Numbered from the stretch's first letter, positions 32,350 through 40,357 are shown. The stretch is DNA of 64,000 bases from Streptosporangiaceae bacterium (GCA_025934375.1 JAICYD010000001.1:124001-188000); one strand, 5' to 3'. The notes: generated by a model from the sequence alone, not told the origin. Made by a program: numbers and translations.

Positions 32350-33738
32350 TTGAGAAAGATCATCATCAGTGGACTCGTCGCGTTGGCGACTGTCCTCGGT
32401 ACCTGGGTCGCCGTGACAGCGGCGAGCGCTTCGAGCAGCCAGCCACGCACCGTGTCCATCAGCGGGGCCAGCAGCGGGGCCAGTGCCCCATCTACCAACG
32501 CGGGCGTGGCTTCCTCGCCCGTGCTAAGCCGTCTTGCTACCGGCTCCGGCGCCGGCGCGGCAACGCGTCTGGCCACTCACTCCCTGACCTACCCGGCCGG
32601 GGTCACCCCGGCCGCCGGTGCGCCGCTCGACGTCGTGCAGGACGTAAACTGCTCCAGCCCGACCGACTGCCTCGCCGTCGGGGAGAACGCGACGGCCAAT
32701 GGCGGGCACGGCAGCCCGCGCGCCTTCCACTGGACTGGCAGCGCCTGGACGGCCACCCCAGTCTCCCTGCCCGCCAGCACCTCCGGCGGGTTCCTCAATA
32801 GCGTCTCCTGCACGGCAGGCAGCTGCGTCGCGGTCGGCGTGTACTTCCGCGGCAGCACGCCGTTCCTCCTGTCCGAGATCTGGAACGGGAGCTCCTGGCG
32901 GATCGCGCTGCCCCCGGCGATCTCCGGGTCGCGGTTCCCGGTCCTGTCCGTCGTTTCCTGCGTCTCGCCCACGCACTGCGTGGCCGCCGGCAGTTACGTT
33001 CCCGCGAGCAACCTCAATGACTCGGTCGCCATCGTTGGGATCTGGAACGGCAGCACCTGGCAGATGATCAAGGCGCCGGCCGTCGGCACGATGGGCTTCG
33101 CCGCCTTCTTCACCATTTCCTGCACGACCACGACCTTCTGCATGCTGGGCGGGGAATACGCGTCGTCGGTCCGGGACCCGCAGGGGGGAGGCTTCTTCAC
33201 CACGCTCGTTGAGCGCTTCAACGGGACGAGCTTCTCCCGGGGTACCGATGCCACGCTGACGCCCCAGGCCGGCTTCGCCAGCTACATCAACAGCATCTCC
33301 TGCACCGGAACGGCGCCCTGCGTCGCGGTCGCTGAGCAGACCAAGACCACTGGTGCGGTGTCATGGCACGCATGGGCAGAGACGTTCAACGGGTCGCGGT
33401 GGGCCCGGGCCGTCGTCAGCCTGCCAACCAACACGCAGACCTTCCTCGACGCCGTGTCCTGCGCCACCAGCACCTACTGCGTCGCCGTCGGCGGGGCCGG
33501 CTCATTCACCCACTCAACGTCTGGCAAGGCCATCTTCGCGGTCATGAACGGCTCGTCGTGGGCGCTCCACTTCGCCAACCCGCCGTCCGGCCAGGGCAAC
33601 TTCCTGGTTGGCGGCGAGTGCCTGTCGACCACCTTCTGCGTCGCCTCCGGCGCCGAGGGCCCGGTCAACACCGACACCGGGCACGGCCTCTCCTGGTTCT
33701 GGAACGGTGGCAAGTTCACCCTGGTCAACCTGCCGTAA
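32350..33738 (+). CDS. Secreted Cys-paired repeat protein
   Basis: 462 residues from a TTG start with GGGGAG six bases upstream. Signal peptide MRKIIISGLVALATVLGTWV AVTAASA, then Ser/Ala-rich linker. The mature part is built of about seven repeats of 45-60 residues, each with a Cys pair such as VNCSSPTDCLAVG, VSCTAGSCVAVGVY, VSCVSPTHCVAAGSY and VSCATSTYCVAVGG, and a WNGSxW strand (IWNGSSW, IWNGSTW). This pattern predicts a beta-propeller stabilised by one disulfide per blade, as in many actinobacterial exported proteins of unknown role. No enzyme motif is visible; ligand or surface adhesion is possible. Confidence 0.82.
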   Translation: MRKIIISGLVALATVLGTWVAVTAASASSSQPRTVSISGASSGASAPSTNAGVASSPVLSRLATGSGAGAATRLATHSLTYPAGVTPAAGAPLDVVQDVNCSSPTDCLAVGENATANGGHGSPRAFHWTGSAWTATPVSLPASTSGGFLNSVSCTAGSCVAVGVYFRGSTPFLLSEIWNGSSWRIALPPAISGSRFPVLSVVSCVSPTHCVAAGSYVPASNLNDSVAIVGIWNGSTWQMIKAPAVGTMGFAAFFTISCTTTTFCMLGGEYASSVRDPQGGGFFTTLVERFNGTSFSRGTDATLTPQAGFASYINSISCTGTAPCVAVAEQTKTTGAVSWHAWAETFNGSRWARAVVSLPTNTQTFLDAVSCATSTYCVAVGGAGSFTHSTSGKAIFAVMNGSSWALHFANPPSGQGNFLVGGECLSTTFCVASGAEGPVNTDTGHGLSWFWNGGKFTLVNLP

Positions 33739-33757
33739 TCCCTTATCCGTAACGAAC

Positions 33758-33794
33758 GGTGCCGTCCCCGGCCGCGTGGCCGGGGGACGGCACC
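33758..33794. terminator. Strong bidirectional terminator hairpin
   Basis: GGTGCCGTCCCCGGCC (33758-33773), loop GCGT, GGCCGGGGGACGGCACC (33778-33794): 16 pairs with one bulged G. It lies in the 74-base gap between two convergent genes and can serve both. Confidence 0.85.
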
Positions 33795-33812
33795 ATTGAG
33801 TTACGGGCCGCG

Positions 33813-34646
33813 CTAGTCCTCGCCGTAGTCGTGGTCGGGGTGATTGGCCTCGCCGGCGCGCCAGTAGCCGCGGGTGACCAGCGAGCTGGCCGGCAGGCCG
33901 CGCTCGCGGGTGAAGTAGCGGCGGATGCCGCGCATCGCGGCGGCCTCGCACGCCACCCAGATCCGGGTGCCGTCGGCGATGTCAGCGGAACGCGCGGCGT
34001 CCGCCAGCTCCGCGCCGAAGGCCGTCGCCGAGCGCCGGTGATGCCACGTCACCGTCGTCTTGGCCGCGCTCGGCAACTCGATCTCATCGTCGGGTCCCTC
34101 GACCTCGATGTGCACCTCGGCGCTGGCGGTCTCCGGGAGCACGTCAAGCAGCGTGCCGACAGCTGGCAGGGCGCTCTCGTCGGCCGCCAGCCACCACCGC
34201 TCCACCGCCGGGTCGAACGCGAACCGCCCGCCCGGCCCGGCCACCGCGATCTCGTCCCCGACGGCGACCCGCTCCGCCCAGGCCGAGGCTGGCCCGACGC
34301 CGTGCAGCACGAACTGGATCTCCAGCGTCTTGGTGGCCGGGTCGTAGCGGCGCGGCGTGTAGGTGCGCATCACCGGCCGCAACGACTCATCGTGCGACCA
34401 GACCGGGCCCTCCGGGCCCTGCTCGGGCAGCAGCAGCCGGTCCGCGCCCGGCGGCGGCAGCATTACCTTCAGGTGCGCTGTCGGCGCCGCCTCGGCGAAC
34501 CCGTCGAGCTCCTCGCCGGTAACCTCCACCGAGATCAGCCGGGGGGCGATCTTCGACACCGCTGTCACCGTCACGCGCCGCGGCGGCTTGCGCCGCCGCG
34601 GCGACGGGGTGGTCGGCGGAGCTTCCTGGGCTGGCGTATCCGTCAC
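33813..34646 (-). CDS. Siderophore-interacting protein (ViuB/SIP family ferric reductase)
   Basis: 277 residues from GTG at 34646. The FAD-binding domain shows the family motif RTYTPRRYD and the glycine-rich VAGPGGRF; the C-terminal NAD(P)H domain has WWLAADESALPAVGTLL and WVACEAAAMRGIRRYF. A Pro/Arg-rich N-terminus precedes the fold. These cytoplasmic flavoproteins release iron from ferric siderophores by reduction. It follows an LLM-class oxidoreductase by only 15 bases, so the two are co-transcribed. The family assignment is firm; the siderophore is unknown. Confidence 0.93.
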   Translation of the reverse strand: MTDTPAQEAPPTTPSPRRRKPPRRVTVTAVSKIAPRLISVEVTGEELDGFAEAAPTAHLKVMLPPPGADRLLLPEQGPEGPVWSHDESLRPVMRTYTPRRYDPATKTLEIQFVLHGVGPASAWAERVAVGDEIAVAGPGGRFAFDPAVERWWLAADESALPAVGTLLDVLPETASAEVHIEVEGPDDEIELPSAAKTTVTWHHRRSATAFGAELADAARSADIADGTRIWVACEAAAMRGIRRYFTRERGLPASSLVTRGYWRAGEANHPDHDYGED

Positions 34647-34661
34647 GTAAAACGTTCCTTC

Positions 34662-35540
34662 CTAGAGCTTCGCCACGGCCGGGATGACCCGCTCAGCGAG
34701 CAGGTCAAGCTGCCGTGGGTTGCTTACGCCGATCAGCGAGCCGTGCACCTGGCTAAAGCCGAGCTCGGCGGCCTGGTGCAGGTATTCGATCGTCGCCTGT
34801 ACGTTCTCGCCGTTCTCGCCGAGGTTGTAGCGGTACTGGCCGGTCTTCTCGATCGCCTCGTACGGGCGGCCCTCGGCCTCGCAGTGCTGGCGGAGCACAT
34901 CCAGCTTGTGCGCCGCCTCCGCTATGTCGTAGATGCCGATGTTGCAGGCGTCCGCGTGCCGGGCCACCAGCCTAAGCGTCTTCTTCTCGCCACCGCCGCC
35001 GATCAGGATCGGCGGGTGCGGCTTGCGCAGCGCCTGCGGCGAGTTCAGCGTGCGGCCCAGGTGATAGTGCTTGCCGTCGAACGGCCCGTCGTCGTCGCTC
35101 CACATCTGCTTGCAGATCGCGATGGCCTCCTCCAGCCGCTCGAACCGCTCAGCGGTCGGCGGGAACAACAACCCCAGGCCGCGCGACTCATCCCCGTTCC
35201 ACGCCGCCCCGATACCGAGGATCGCCCGTCCTCCGGACAGCACGTCCAGCGTGGAAACCGCCTTCGCCAGCAGCCCTGGCTCCCGGTAGACCACCGCGGT
35301 CACCATCGTGAGCAGTTCCACCCGCGAGGTCTTGGCGGCCAGCCAGCCCAGCGCGGTGTACGCCTCAAGCATCTCGTGCTCCGGCGGCCCGATCATGGAG
35401 ATCTGCCACAGGTGGTCCATGACCGAGATCCGGTCCACCCCCGCTTCCTCCGCCCGCTGGGCGATCGCGCCCATCCGGGCGCTGAGCTCCGCGGCCCCGC
35501 CCTCCCACGTGAAGTCCGAGATGTGCAGTCCAACCCTCAT
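34662..35540 (-). CDS. LLM-class F420-dependent oxidoreductase
   Basis: 292 residues, luciferase-like barrel: MRVGLHISDFTWEGGAAELS, VDRISVMDHLWQI, LLTMVTAVVYREPGLLAKAV, STLDVLSGGRAILGIGAAWN and PILIGGGGEKKTLRLVARHA are typical of the F420-dependent TIGR03560-like group in actinobacteria. First gene of a two-gene operon with the siderophore-interacting protein, an unusual partner. Reaction unknown. Confidence 0.9.
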   Translation of the reverse strand: MRVGLHISDFTWEGGAAELSARMGAIAQRAEEAGVDRISVMDHLWQISMIGPPEHEMLEAYTALGWLAAKTSRVELLTMVTAVVYREPGLLAKAVSTLDVLSGGRAILGIGAAWNGDESRGLGLLFPPTAERFERLEEAIAICKQMWSDDDGPFDGKHYHLGRTLNSPQALRKPHPPILIGGGGEKKTLRLVARHADACNIGIYDIAEAAHKLDVLRQHCEAEGRPYEAIEKTGQYRYNLGENGENVQATIEYLHQAAELGFSQVHGSLIGVSNPRQLDLLAERVIPAVAKL

Positions 35541-35738
35541 CGGCGCGCTCCAGGTCTGACGGTTCTCCGGTCACAGATCACCTCCACCCTATGCCGCCCA
35601 TAACGGGGCCCGTGCCGCCTGCTACCTCCCACTCTGACTCAGGAACGCGGGTCCCAGCCGAGTCGCCAGCCCCCGGTGGTCGTCCCCGCGTATCCGGGGG
35701 CGCTGCCGCCATCGGGATGGTCTCGTTCCGTGGCTCGA

Positions 35739-35925
35739 TGGCCATTGCCCCGGAATCATTCCGGGCCTGGAGGGCCATCGACCCGCTCTATCCGTGTCGC
35801 AAGGGCCACCGACCGCTAGGCGTTCCGTGCCTAAAGGGCCATTGACCCGGCACTATCCGTGTCGAAGGGCCACCGACCCCGCTCAGGCGGGCTGCATACC
35901 GGGGTGGGAGGGCCATCGGCCCGGC
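35739..35925. repeat. Degenerate ~32-bp tandem repeat array
   Basis: The core GGCCA(T/C)(C/T)GACCC recurs at 35740, 35773, 35804, 35837, 35868 and 35911, i.e. spacings of 33, 31, 33, 31 and 43 bases. Between cores, CTATCCGTGTCG is repeated nearly exactly (35787-35799, 35853-35864) and alternates with GGCGTTCCGTGCC, suggesting a duplicated ~64-bp super-unit. The first unit contains the palindrome CCCGGAAT-c-ATTCCGGG. No cas genes are near and the repeats are too short and variable for CRISPR. Confidence 0.7.
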
Positions 35926-36090
35926 CCGGCCGGACAGTGCTGGCGCTTTCGGACCCCGTTTTCGTACATCTCCGACATCAGCCATGATCTCTCCCGCCCC
36001 GATCTGGCCTGGTCGCGTGATTGCTCCGGCGCCTGCGCGATGGCCGCGCGGTGGGCCGGCGAAGCTCAAGGCTAGCGGGGAACCCCTACG

Positions 36091-36139
36091 GCAAGGGCCA
36101 GGCGGATGCCCCCCTCGGTCAATCCGCCCAGGCCCTGCC
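36091..36139. repeat. Long imperfect hairpin
   Basis: GGCAAGGGCCAGGCGGAT followed after 13 bases by ATCCGCCCAGGCCCTGCC; the arms pair over about 16 positions with small bulges. First of three hairpins lying within 220 bases. Confidence 0.55.
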
Positions 36140-36173
36140 GTTCCCCGGTGGAAGGGCTGTTTCGCGGGTCCCC

Positions 36174-36208
36174 CTGGCGGCGCGCCCCCCCAAAGAACGC
36201 GCCGCCAG
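36174..36208. terminator. 11-bp perfect hairpin, likely transcription barrier
   Basis: CTGGCGGCGCG (36174-36184) and CGCGCCGCCAG (36198-36208) with a 13-base loop containing AAAGAA. It lies downstream of the LecA-like gene's own terminator hairpin in the direction of that gene. Confidence 0.5.
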
Positions 36209-36287
36209 AATGCCCGCCCCCGCCTTCCGCTTGTATGAGTCGGCCGGGGCCGGAACGCCAACACTTTTCCGCGAAGTTTTTTCGCGT

Positions 36288-36313
36288 GCCCCCGGAGCGG
36301 GCGCTCCGGGGGC
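36288..36313 (-). terminator. Terminator hairpin of the LecA-like gene
   Basis: GCCCCCGGAGCG and CGCTCCGGGGGC form a 12-bp perfect palindrome with only two unpaired bases, nine bases past the stop codon of the minus-strand gene. A second small hairpin, CGCGAA-gtttt-TTCGCG (36270-36286), follows directly. Confidence 0.75.
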
Positions 36314-36321
36314 CGCCATGA

Positions 36322-37326
36322 TCAGAACTGGTTGTCGCGCACGATGTGGATGTTGACGGAGAACGCCCCAGAGCCGTTACCGGGCGCGTCGTCATTGGTC
36401 CGCAGCAGGAGCTGGGATGACGCCGTGAGCAGGTTGAGCGGCGGCGGGTCGGGATAGAGGTCGCTGATCCGGGTGCCGGATACGCCGGCCGGGCTCAGCG
36501 TCGGGTAGGGCGGCTGGGCGGCGCCCCCGCCGCTGCCGATGTAGAAGTAGCCGCCGTCGTAGGCCAGGTAGCCGATAAGGCTGTACGGAGGCGCGCAGTA
36601 CAGCGGGAACTTGGCCTGGCAGCCGTCGTAGTCCGTCCACCCGAGCGGACCGTTATTGCCGGTCAGGACGACCCCGGCCCAGATCTGGCCGGTGGCGGTG
36701 AAGGTGACGGTGTCGCCGGGGACCAGGACCACCCCGCTGTCAACGAGGCTGGCGGATTCGGGCACGCTCACGTTGTTGACCGTGAGGTCCGGCGTGAACT
36801 GGTAGGTCTGGGTCGGTGTCGTCCCGATGACGGTTCCGCTTGAGTTCTTGGCCTGGGCGTACATCTGGTAGGTGCCCGTCGTGAGCGTGTCCCCGCCGGG
36901 GCAGCTGAACGGCTGCCGGGTGACCGAGTTGGGTGAGGCGGTGAAGCTGGGCGTGTAGATGTAGTCGAACGTGACCTGCACGCCGTTCGGCGACGCGCAG
37001 GTGAACTTGTCCTCCCCGCCCAGCGCCACGGTGGCGCCGGCGGTCCGGCTTTGCGCCGATACCGTGAAGCTCTCCTTGGCGCCGACCTGGATAGTGGCCG
37101 GGGGGATGGGACTCGGATACAGGGTGGCGCCGCGGCCGATGAGGCCATAGGTCCACAACTGGACGGGCGGCGGCGGGGGTTGCGGCGGCAGCAGGCTGCC
37201 GCCGCACGTGTCGGAGGTGGGGGGACAGTTCGCCAGCGCCGGGCTGGCGGTGGCGACAGCTCCGGCGGTGGCCAGCGAGCCAACCGCGAGCGCCGCCGCC
37301 AGCAGCAGCCGTGCTCTGCTATGCAT
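36322..37326 (-). CDS. Secreted protein with LecA/PA-I-like C-terminal domain
   Basis: 334 residues with AGGA five bases before the ATG. Signal peptide (LLLAAALAVGSLATAGAVAT, cleavage after SPALA), a short Cys pair and Pro-rich linker (LLPPQPPPPPVQ), an Ig-like middle part with one Cys pair (FTCASPNG, FSCPGGD), and a C-terminal domain beginning near residue 205. The latter contains PGDTVTFTATGQIWAG and ends LLLRTNDDAPGNGSGAFSVN, the calcium/galactose-binding strand pattern of LecA (PA-IL) lectins. Many sugar-binding and glycosidase-associated proteins carry this domain. Galactoside binding is inferred; the calcium residues cannot all be placed. Confidence 0.78.
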   Translation of the reverse strand: MHSRARLLLAAALAVGSLATAGAVATASPALANCPPTSDTCGGSLLPPQPPPPPVQLWTYGLIGRGATLYPSPIPPATIQVGAKESFTVSAQSRTAGATVALGGEDKFTCASPNGVQVTFDYIYTPSFTASPNSVTRQPFSCPGGDTLTTGTYQMYAQAKNSSGTVIGTTPTQTYQFTPDLTVNNVSVPESASLVDSGVVLVPGDTVTFTATGQIWAGVVLTGNNGPLGWTDYDGCQAKFPLYCAPPYSLIGYLAYDGGYFYIGSGGGAAQPPYPTLSPAGVSGTRISDLYPDPPPLNLLTASSQLLLRTNDDAPGNGSGAFSVNIHIVRDNQF

Positions 37327-37559
37327 GTGCGTCCTTTCATGGCGGGACTGTTACCCGGCAGCCAAAGTCAGCTGCCGCGTCCTCGCCGACCGGCGAGGTG
37401 AACCAACAGTGCCCGTGTCATGCGGCGCCGCGGATCGGCAGAAATGCGCATTGGGAGTCGCGAGAATTGACTACGCGAGCGCTGGTTCCGGCAAGTGGGA
37501 CTCATGCGCCGCGACCGGTGTCCCCCGGGCGGCGCGTCATGGCCCGATCGTGGCATAAG

Positions 37560-37577
37560 CTAGTTAACTAGTTGACA
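37560..37577. promoter_or_regulatory. Palindrome and -35-like box before the carbonic anhydrase gene
   Basis: CTAGTTAACTAG (37560-37571), a perfect 12-bp palindrome, directly abuts TTGACA (37572-37577). The ATG is only 24 bases further on, so transcription may start at or near the start codon. The palindrome resembles MarR-type operators. No regulator gene is adjacent. Confidence 0.5.
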
Positions 37578-37600
37578 AACTGGGAGAGTGATCAGGCCCG

Positions 37601-38089
37601 ATGAGCGCGACCGACGAGTACCTGCGCAACAACGCCGCTTACGTGGAGCAGTTCGGCGGCCCGCTGCCGCTGCCACCGGCCAAGGGCACGGCCGTGATCG
37701 CCTGCATGGACGCCCGGCTCAACGTGTACGCGATCCTCGGCCTGAACGAGGGCGAGTCGCACGTCATCCGCAACGCCGGCGGGGTCGTGACCGACGACGC
37801 GATCCGCTCGCTCGCGATCAGCCAGCGACTGCTCGGCACCACCGAGATCGTCCTCATCCACCACACCGACTGCGGCATGCTCACGTTCACCGACGACCAG
37901 TTCAAGCGCTCGATCCAGGACGAGACCGGCGTCAAGCCGGCGTGGGCCGCCGAGTCGTTCGCCGATCTCGATGAGGACGTGCGCCAGTCGATCGCCCGCA
38001 TTAAGGCCAGCCCGTTCATCCCGCGAAAGGACGCGATTCGCGGCTTCGTCTTCGACGTTGCCACGGGCAAGCTCAACGAGGTTATCTAG
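37601..38089 (+). CDS. Beta-class carbonic anhydrase
   Basis: 162 residues. Zinc-binding and catalytic residues are visible: Cys35, Asp37 and Arg39 in AVIACMDARL, and His88 and Cys91 in LIHHTDCGM. It interconverts CO2 and bicarbonate. The protein is short, as in the actinobacterial and mycobacterial Rv1284-like subgroup. It is followed after nine bases by an epoxide-hydrolase-like gene and then a truncated globin, all on one strand. Confidence 0.93.
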   Translation: MSATDEYLRNNAAYVEQFGGPLPLPPAKGTAVIACMDARLNVYAILGLNEGESHVIRNAGGVVTDDAIRSLAISQRLLGTTEIVLIHHTDCGMLTFTDDQFKRSIQDETGVKPAWAAESFADLDEDVRQSIARIKASPFIPRKDAIRGFVFDVATGKLNEVI

Positions 38090-38098
38090 GATCGCCTC

Positions 38099-38911
38099 AT
38101 GCTGGTGACGGCGAACGGCGTGGAGCTCAACGTCGAAGTTCACGGCGCCGGAGACCCGGTCCTGATGGTGCATGGCTGGCCGGATTCCGCGCAGCTGTGG
38201 CGGAGCCAGGTTCCCGCGCTGACCGCCGCCGGCTACCGGGTAATCACGCCGGACTTGCGCGGCTTCGGCCGCTCCGCCCGCCCGGACGGCAAGGCCAGCT
38301 ACAAGCTGGCCAATTCGGTGGCCGACATGGCGGCCATCCTGGACGCCGTTGGCGCGCCCGCCGCGCACGTGGTGGGGCACGACTGGGGCGCCGCGGTCGC
38401 TTGGCTGACCGCGATGTACCTGCCGGACCGCGTCCGTAGCCTCACCGCGCTGTCGGTACCGCACCTGGGGGTGCCAGACACGCCCCGCCAGCGAGAGATG
38501 GCCTGGTACCAGCTTTTCTTCCAGTTCGAGGAGGTCGCCGAGGCCACCTTGCGGCATGACGACTGGGCGCAGCTGCGCGAGTTGTCGGTTGGCTATGCCG
38601 ACATCGACAAGGCCATCGCCGACCTATCCCGCCCGGGCGCGCTGACTGCCTCGCTGAACTGGTACCGGGCCAACGTCGCACCGCGCATGCCGGGCCCGCG
38701 ACGGGAGCTCCCGCCGGTCACCGCGCCCACGCTCGGGATCTGGTCCGACGGCGACCGGTACCTCGACGGTGCCCGGATGCGCGCCTCCGGCGATCATGTC
38801 GCCGGGCAGTGGCAGTACGCCGAGATCTCCGGCGCGAGCCACTGGATTCCGCTCGACGCGCCCGACAAGCTCAACGAACTGCTCGTGGAGTGGCTGAACG
38901 CCCACGCGTGA
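38099..38911 (+). CDS. Alpha/beta hydrolase, epoxide hydrolase / dehalogenase-like
   Basis: 270 residues. HGWPDS near residue 24 is the HGxP oxyanion motif of epoxide hydrolases, and the nucleophile elbow reads VVGHDWGAAVAW, with Asp as nucleophile, as in epoxide hydrolases and haloalkane/fluoroacetate dehalogenases rather than esterases. The acid/His pair is in LGIWSDGDRYL and GASHWIPLDAPDKLN. Second gene of the likely operon with the carbonic anhydrase and globin. The choice between epoxide and halide substrates cannot be made from sequence. Confidence 0.88.
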   Translation: MLVTANGVELNVEVHGAGDPVLMVHGWPDSAQLWRSQVPALTAAGYRVITPDLRGFGRSARPDGKASYKLANSVADMAAILDAVGAPAAHVVGHDWGAAVAWLTAMYLPDRVRSLTALSVPHLGVPDTPRQREMAWYQLFFQFEEVAEATLRHDDWAQLRELSVGYADIDKAIADLSRPGALTASLNWYRANVAPRMPGPRRELPPVTAPTLGIWSDGDRYLDGARMRASGDHVAGQWQYAEISGASHWIPLDAPDKLNELLVEWLNAHA

Positions 38912-38913
38912 TT

Positions 38914-39384
38914 ATGCTCGCTTCCATGCGACCGACACTGTATGAGTTCGCTGGCGGCGACGAGGCTTTCCTGAAGCTCGCCGCCGCGCACCACGCGCGC
39001 TGCCTGGCGGACCCGGAGCTCAACCACCCGTTCTCCCACCCTGACCAGAACCCCCAGCACGTGGAGCGGCTGGCAGCCTACTGGGCGCAGGTCATGGGCG
39101 GACCGCCCGCCTATACCGGGGACTGGGGCGGCGACCAGGCGTTCCTGGTGCACATGCACGCCGGCAACGGGGACATGAGCGACCTGGCCCGCCGGTTCAC
39201 CGACTGCTTCATGCTCGCGGCCGACGACGCCGGCCTGCCCGCCGACCCGGAATTCCGCGCCGCCCTGCGCGCCTACATGGTATGGGCAGTCGACGATATC
39301 GCCCTGTCCCACCCGAACGACACCGAGATCCCGGCCGACCTGACGGTCCCCGCCTGGTCCTGGGACGGCCTGGTCCCGGCTTAG
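38914..39384 (+). CDS. Group II (TrHbO-like) truncated haemoglobin
   Basis: About 157 residues; possible starts are GTG 38908 (overlapping the hydrolase stop), ATG 38914 and ATG 38926. The fold is recognised from TLYEFAGGDEAFLKLAAA, DPELNHPFSH, AAYWAQVMGGPPAYTG and the proximal-His region LVHMHAGNGDM. Where most TrHbO proteins have the B9-B10 pair Phe-Tyr, this one has His-His (AAAHHARCLADPE), and HAPF is replaced by HAGN. So the haem distal pocket is altered. A role in oxygen or NO chemistry is expected for the family; it is uncertain here. Confidence 0.82.
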   Translation: MLASMRPTLYEFAGGDEAFLKLAAAHHARCLADPELNHPFSHPDQNPQHVERLAAYWAQVMGGPPAYTGDWGGDQAFLVHMHAGNGDMSDLARRFTDCFMLAADDAGLPADPEFRAALRAYMVWAVDDIALSHPNDTEIPADLTVPAWSWDGLVPA

Positions 39385-39396
39385 CCAGCCGCCCGC

Positions 39397-40221
39397 TTAC
39401 CGATCCTCCCCGGCCCGGTCGATGAGGACCTGGACGCCGTCCAGGACGCGGTCCAGACCCCACAGGAACTCCGCGCACTCATCATTGAGCTGCTCCGGGC
39501 CGGACCAGGCGAGCCGGTACAGCCTCGGGTACGTCTCCTCGTCGATGAGCTCCCGCAGCAGCGACTCATACGTCGGCAGCGGGCCCGCCGCCGGGCCGGT
39601 CGCCGGCCCCGACTCTGGACCCGGCCCCGGCTCCGGACCCGGCTCCGCTGCCTGCCCCGCCTCCATCGCCGCCTTCACGGCGCGCGCGGCGTCGTGGGCC
39701 ATCCGTGCCTCGCTCAGCGTGTAAGAGCTGATCAGCCCGATCACCCGGATGCGCTCCGCGTCGGTCAGGCTCGTCTCGTCCAGGGCGGCCAGGCCGCGCT
39801 CCACGAAGTGCAGAGAGTTGGGCGCCATCGGCGGAGCCGCCATCGGCATCTGCGTGATCCACGGGTGCCGCTCGAGCATCCCCCACTGAACCACCGACCA
39901 CATCCGCAGCTTCGCCCGCCAGTCCTTTCCCTCCAGCACCAGCGACTCCGCCCCGACGGCGCTGCCGTTCCACATGAGCTGGAGCAATTCATCCTTGCTG
40001 GCGACGTGCCGGTACAGCGACATCGTGGTGAAGCCGAGCTCATGCGCGACCCGCGCCATCGACACGGCCTCCAGGCCCTCGGCATCGGCGACCCGGATGG
40101 CCGCCTCCACGATCGCGCTGGCCGAAAGGCCCGGCCGGGGACCGCGCTTGCCCCGTTCCCGTCGTCCCCACAACAGGTCCAGGCCCGGCGGCAGCGGCGA
40201 TTGTGCCTGCTCAGCGGACAT
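39397..40221 (-). CDS. TetR-family regulator controlling the divergent ABC exporter
   Basis: About 274 residues from the ATG at 40221, preceded by GAGGAGGAGA; an in-frame GTG at 40251 lies upstream of that site. The helix-turn-helix is VAHELGFTTMSLYRHVASKD, and the C-terminal half (YTLSEARMAHDAARA, EFLWGLDRVLDGVQ) matches the TetR_C_1 class common next to DrrAB-type exporters. A Gly/Pro/Glu repeat (AAEPGPEPGPGPESGPATGP) interrupts the ligand domain and is unusual. The operator at 40317-40357 sits between it and the exporter genes. Confidence 0.92.
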   Translation of the reverse strand: MSAEQAQSPLPPGLDLLWGRRERGKRGPRPGLSASAIVEAAIRVADAEGLEAVSMARVAHELGFTTMSLYRHVASKDELLQLMWNGSAVGAESLVLEGKDWRAKLRMWSVVQWGMLERHPWITQMPMAAPPMAPNSLHFVERGLAALDETSLTDAERIRVIGLISSYTLSEARMAHDAARAVKAAMEAGQAAEPGPEPGPGPESGPATGPAAGPLPTYESLLRELIDEETYPRLYRLAWSGPEQLNDECAEFLWGLDRVLDGVQVLIDRAGEDR

Positions 40222-40316
40222 GTGGCCGGTCTCCTCCTCGCCGGTGGGCACCCAAGATCGTCATCACGGCCTAGGTTACGCCGCATCCCTGTCGGCCGGA
40301 ACTTCCGCTTGACCAA

Positions 40317-40357
40317 ACTGCGTACGACGCATACTTTATGTGTATGACATACGCAGT
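40317..40357. promoter_or_regulatory. TetR operator overlapping the exporter start codon
   Basis: ACTGCGTA (40317-40324) and TACGCAGT (40350-40357) are perfect outer arms. Nested inside are TGCGT-acg-ACGCA (40319-40331) and CATAC-tttatgt-GTATG (40330-40346). The right half covers the exporter start codon ATG at 40344, so bound repressor would block both transcription and initiation. The region is AT-rich compared with its surroundings. Confidence 0.8.

Larger units (their letters stand above)
35541..36321. other. Gene-free stretch with ~32-bp repeats and stacked hairpins
   Basis: About 780 bases with no credible gene: the overlapping frames are low-complexity Pro/Gly/Arg. From left to right it holds about 150 bases of upstream region for the LLM operon, an array of degenerate repeats, a plain segment (35930-36080), then three strong hairpins ending just past the stop codon of the LecA-like gene. 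Confidence 0.6.

Noticed and set aside
35739..35925. CRISPR array
   Set aside because: The repeats are too short and too variable, the spacers are related to each other, and no cas genes are present.
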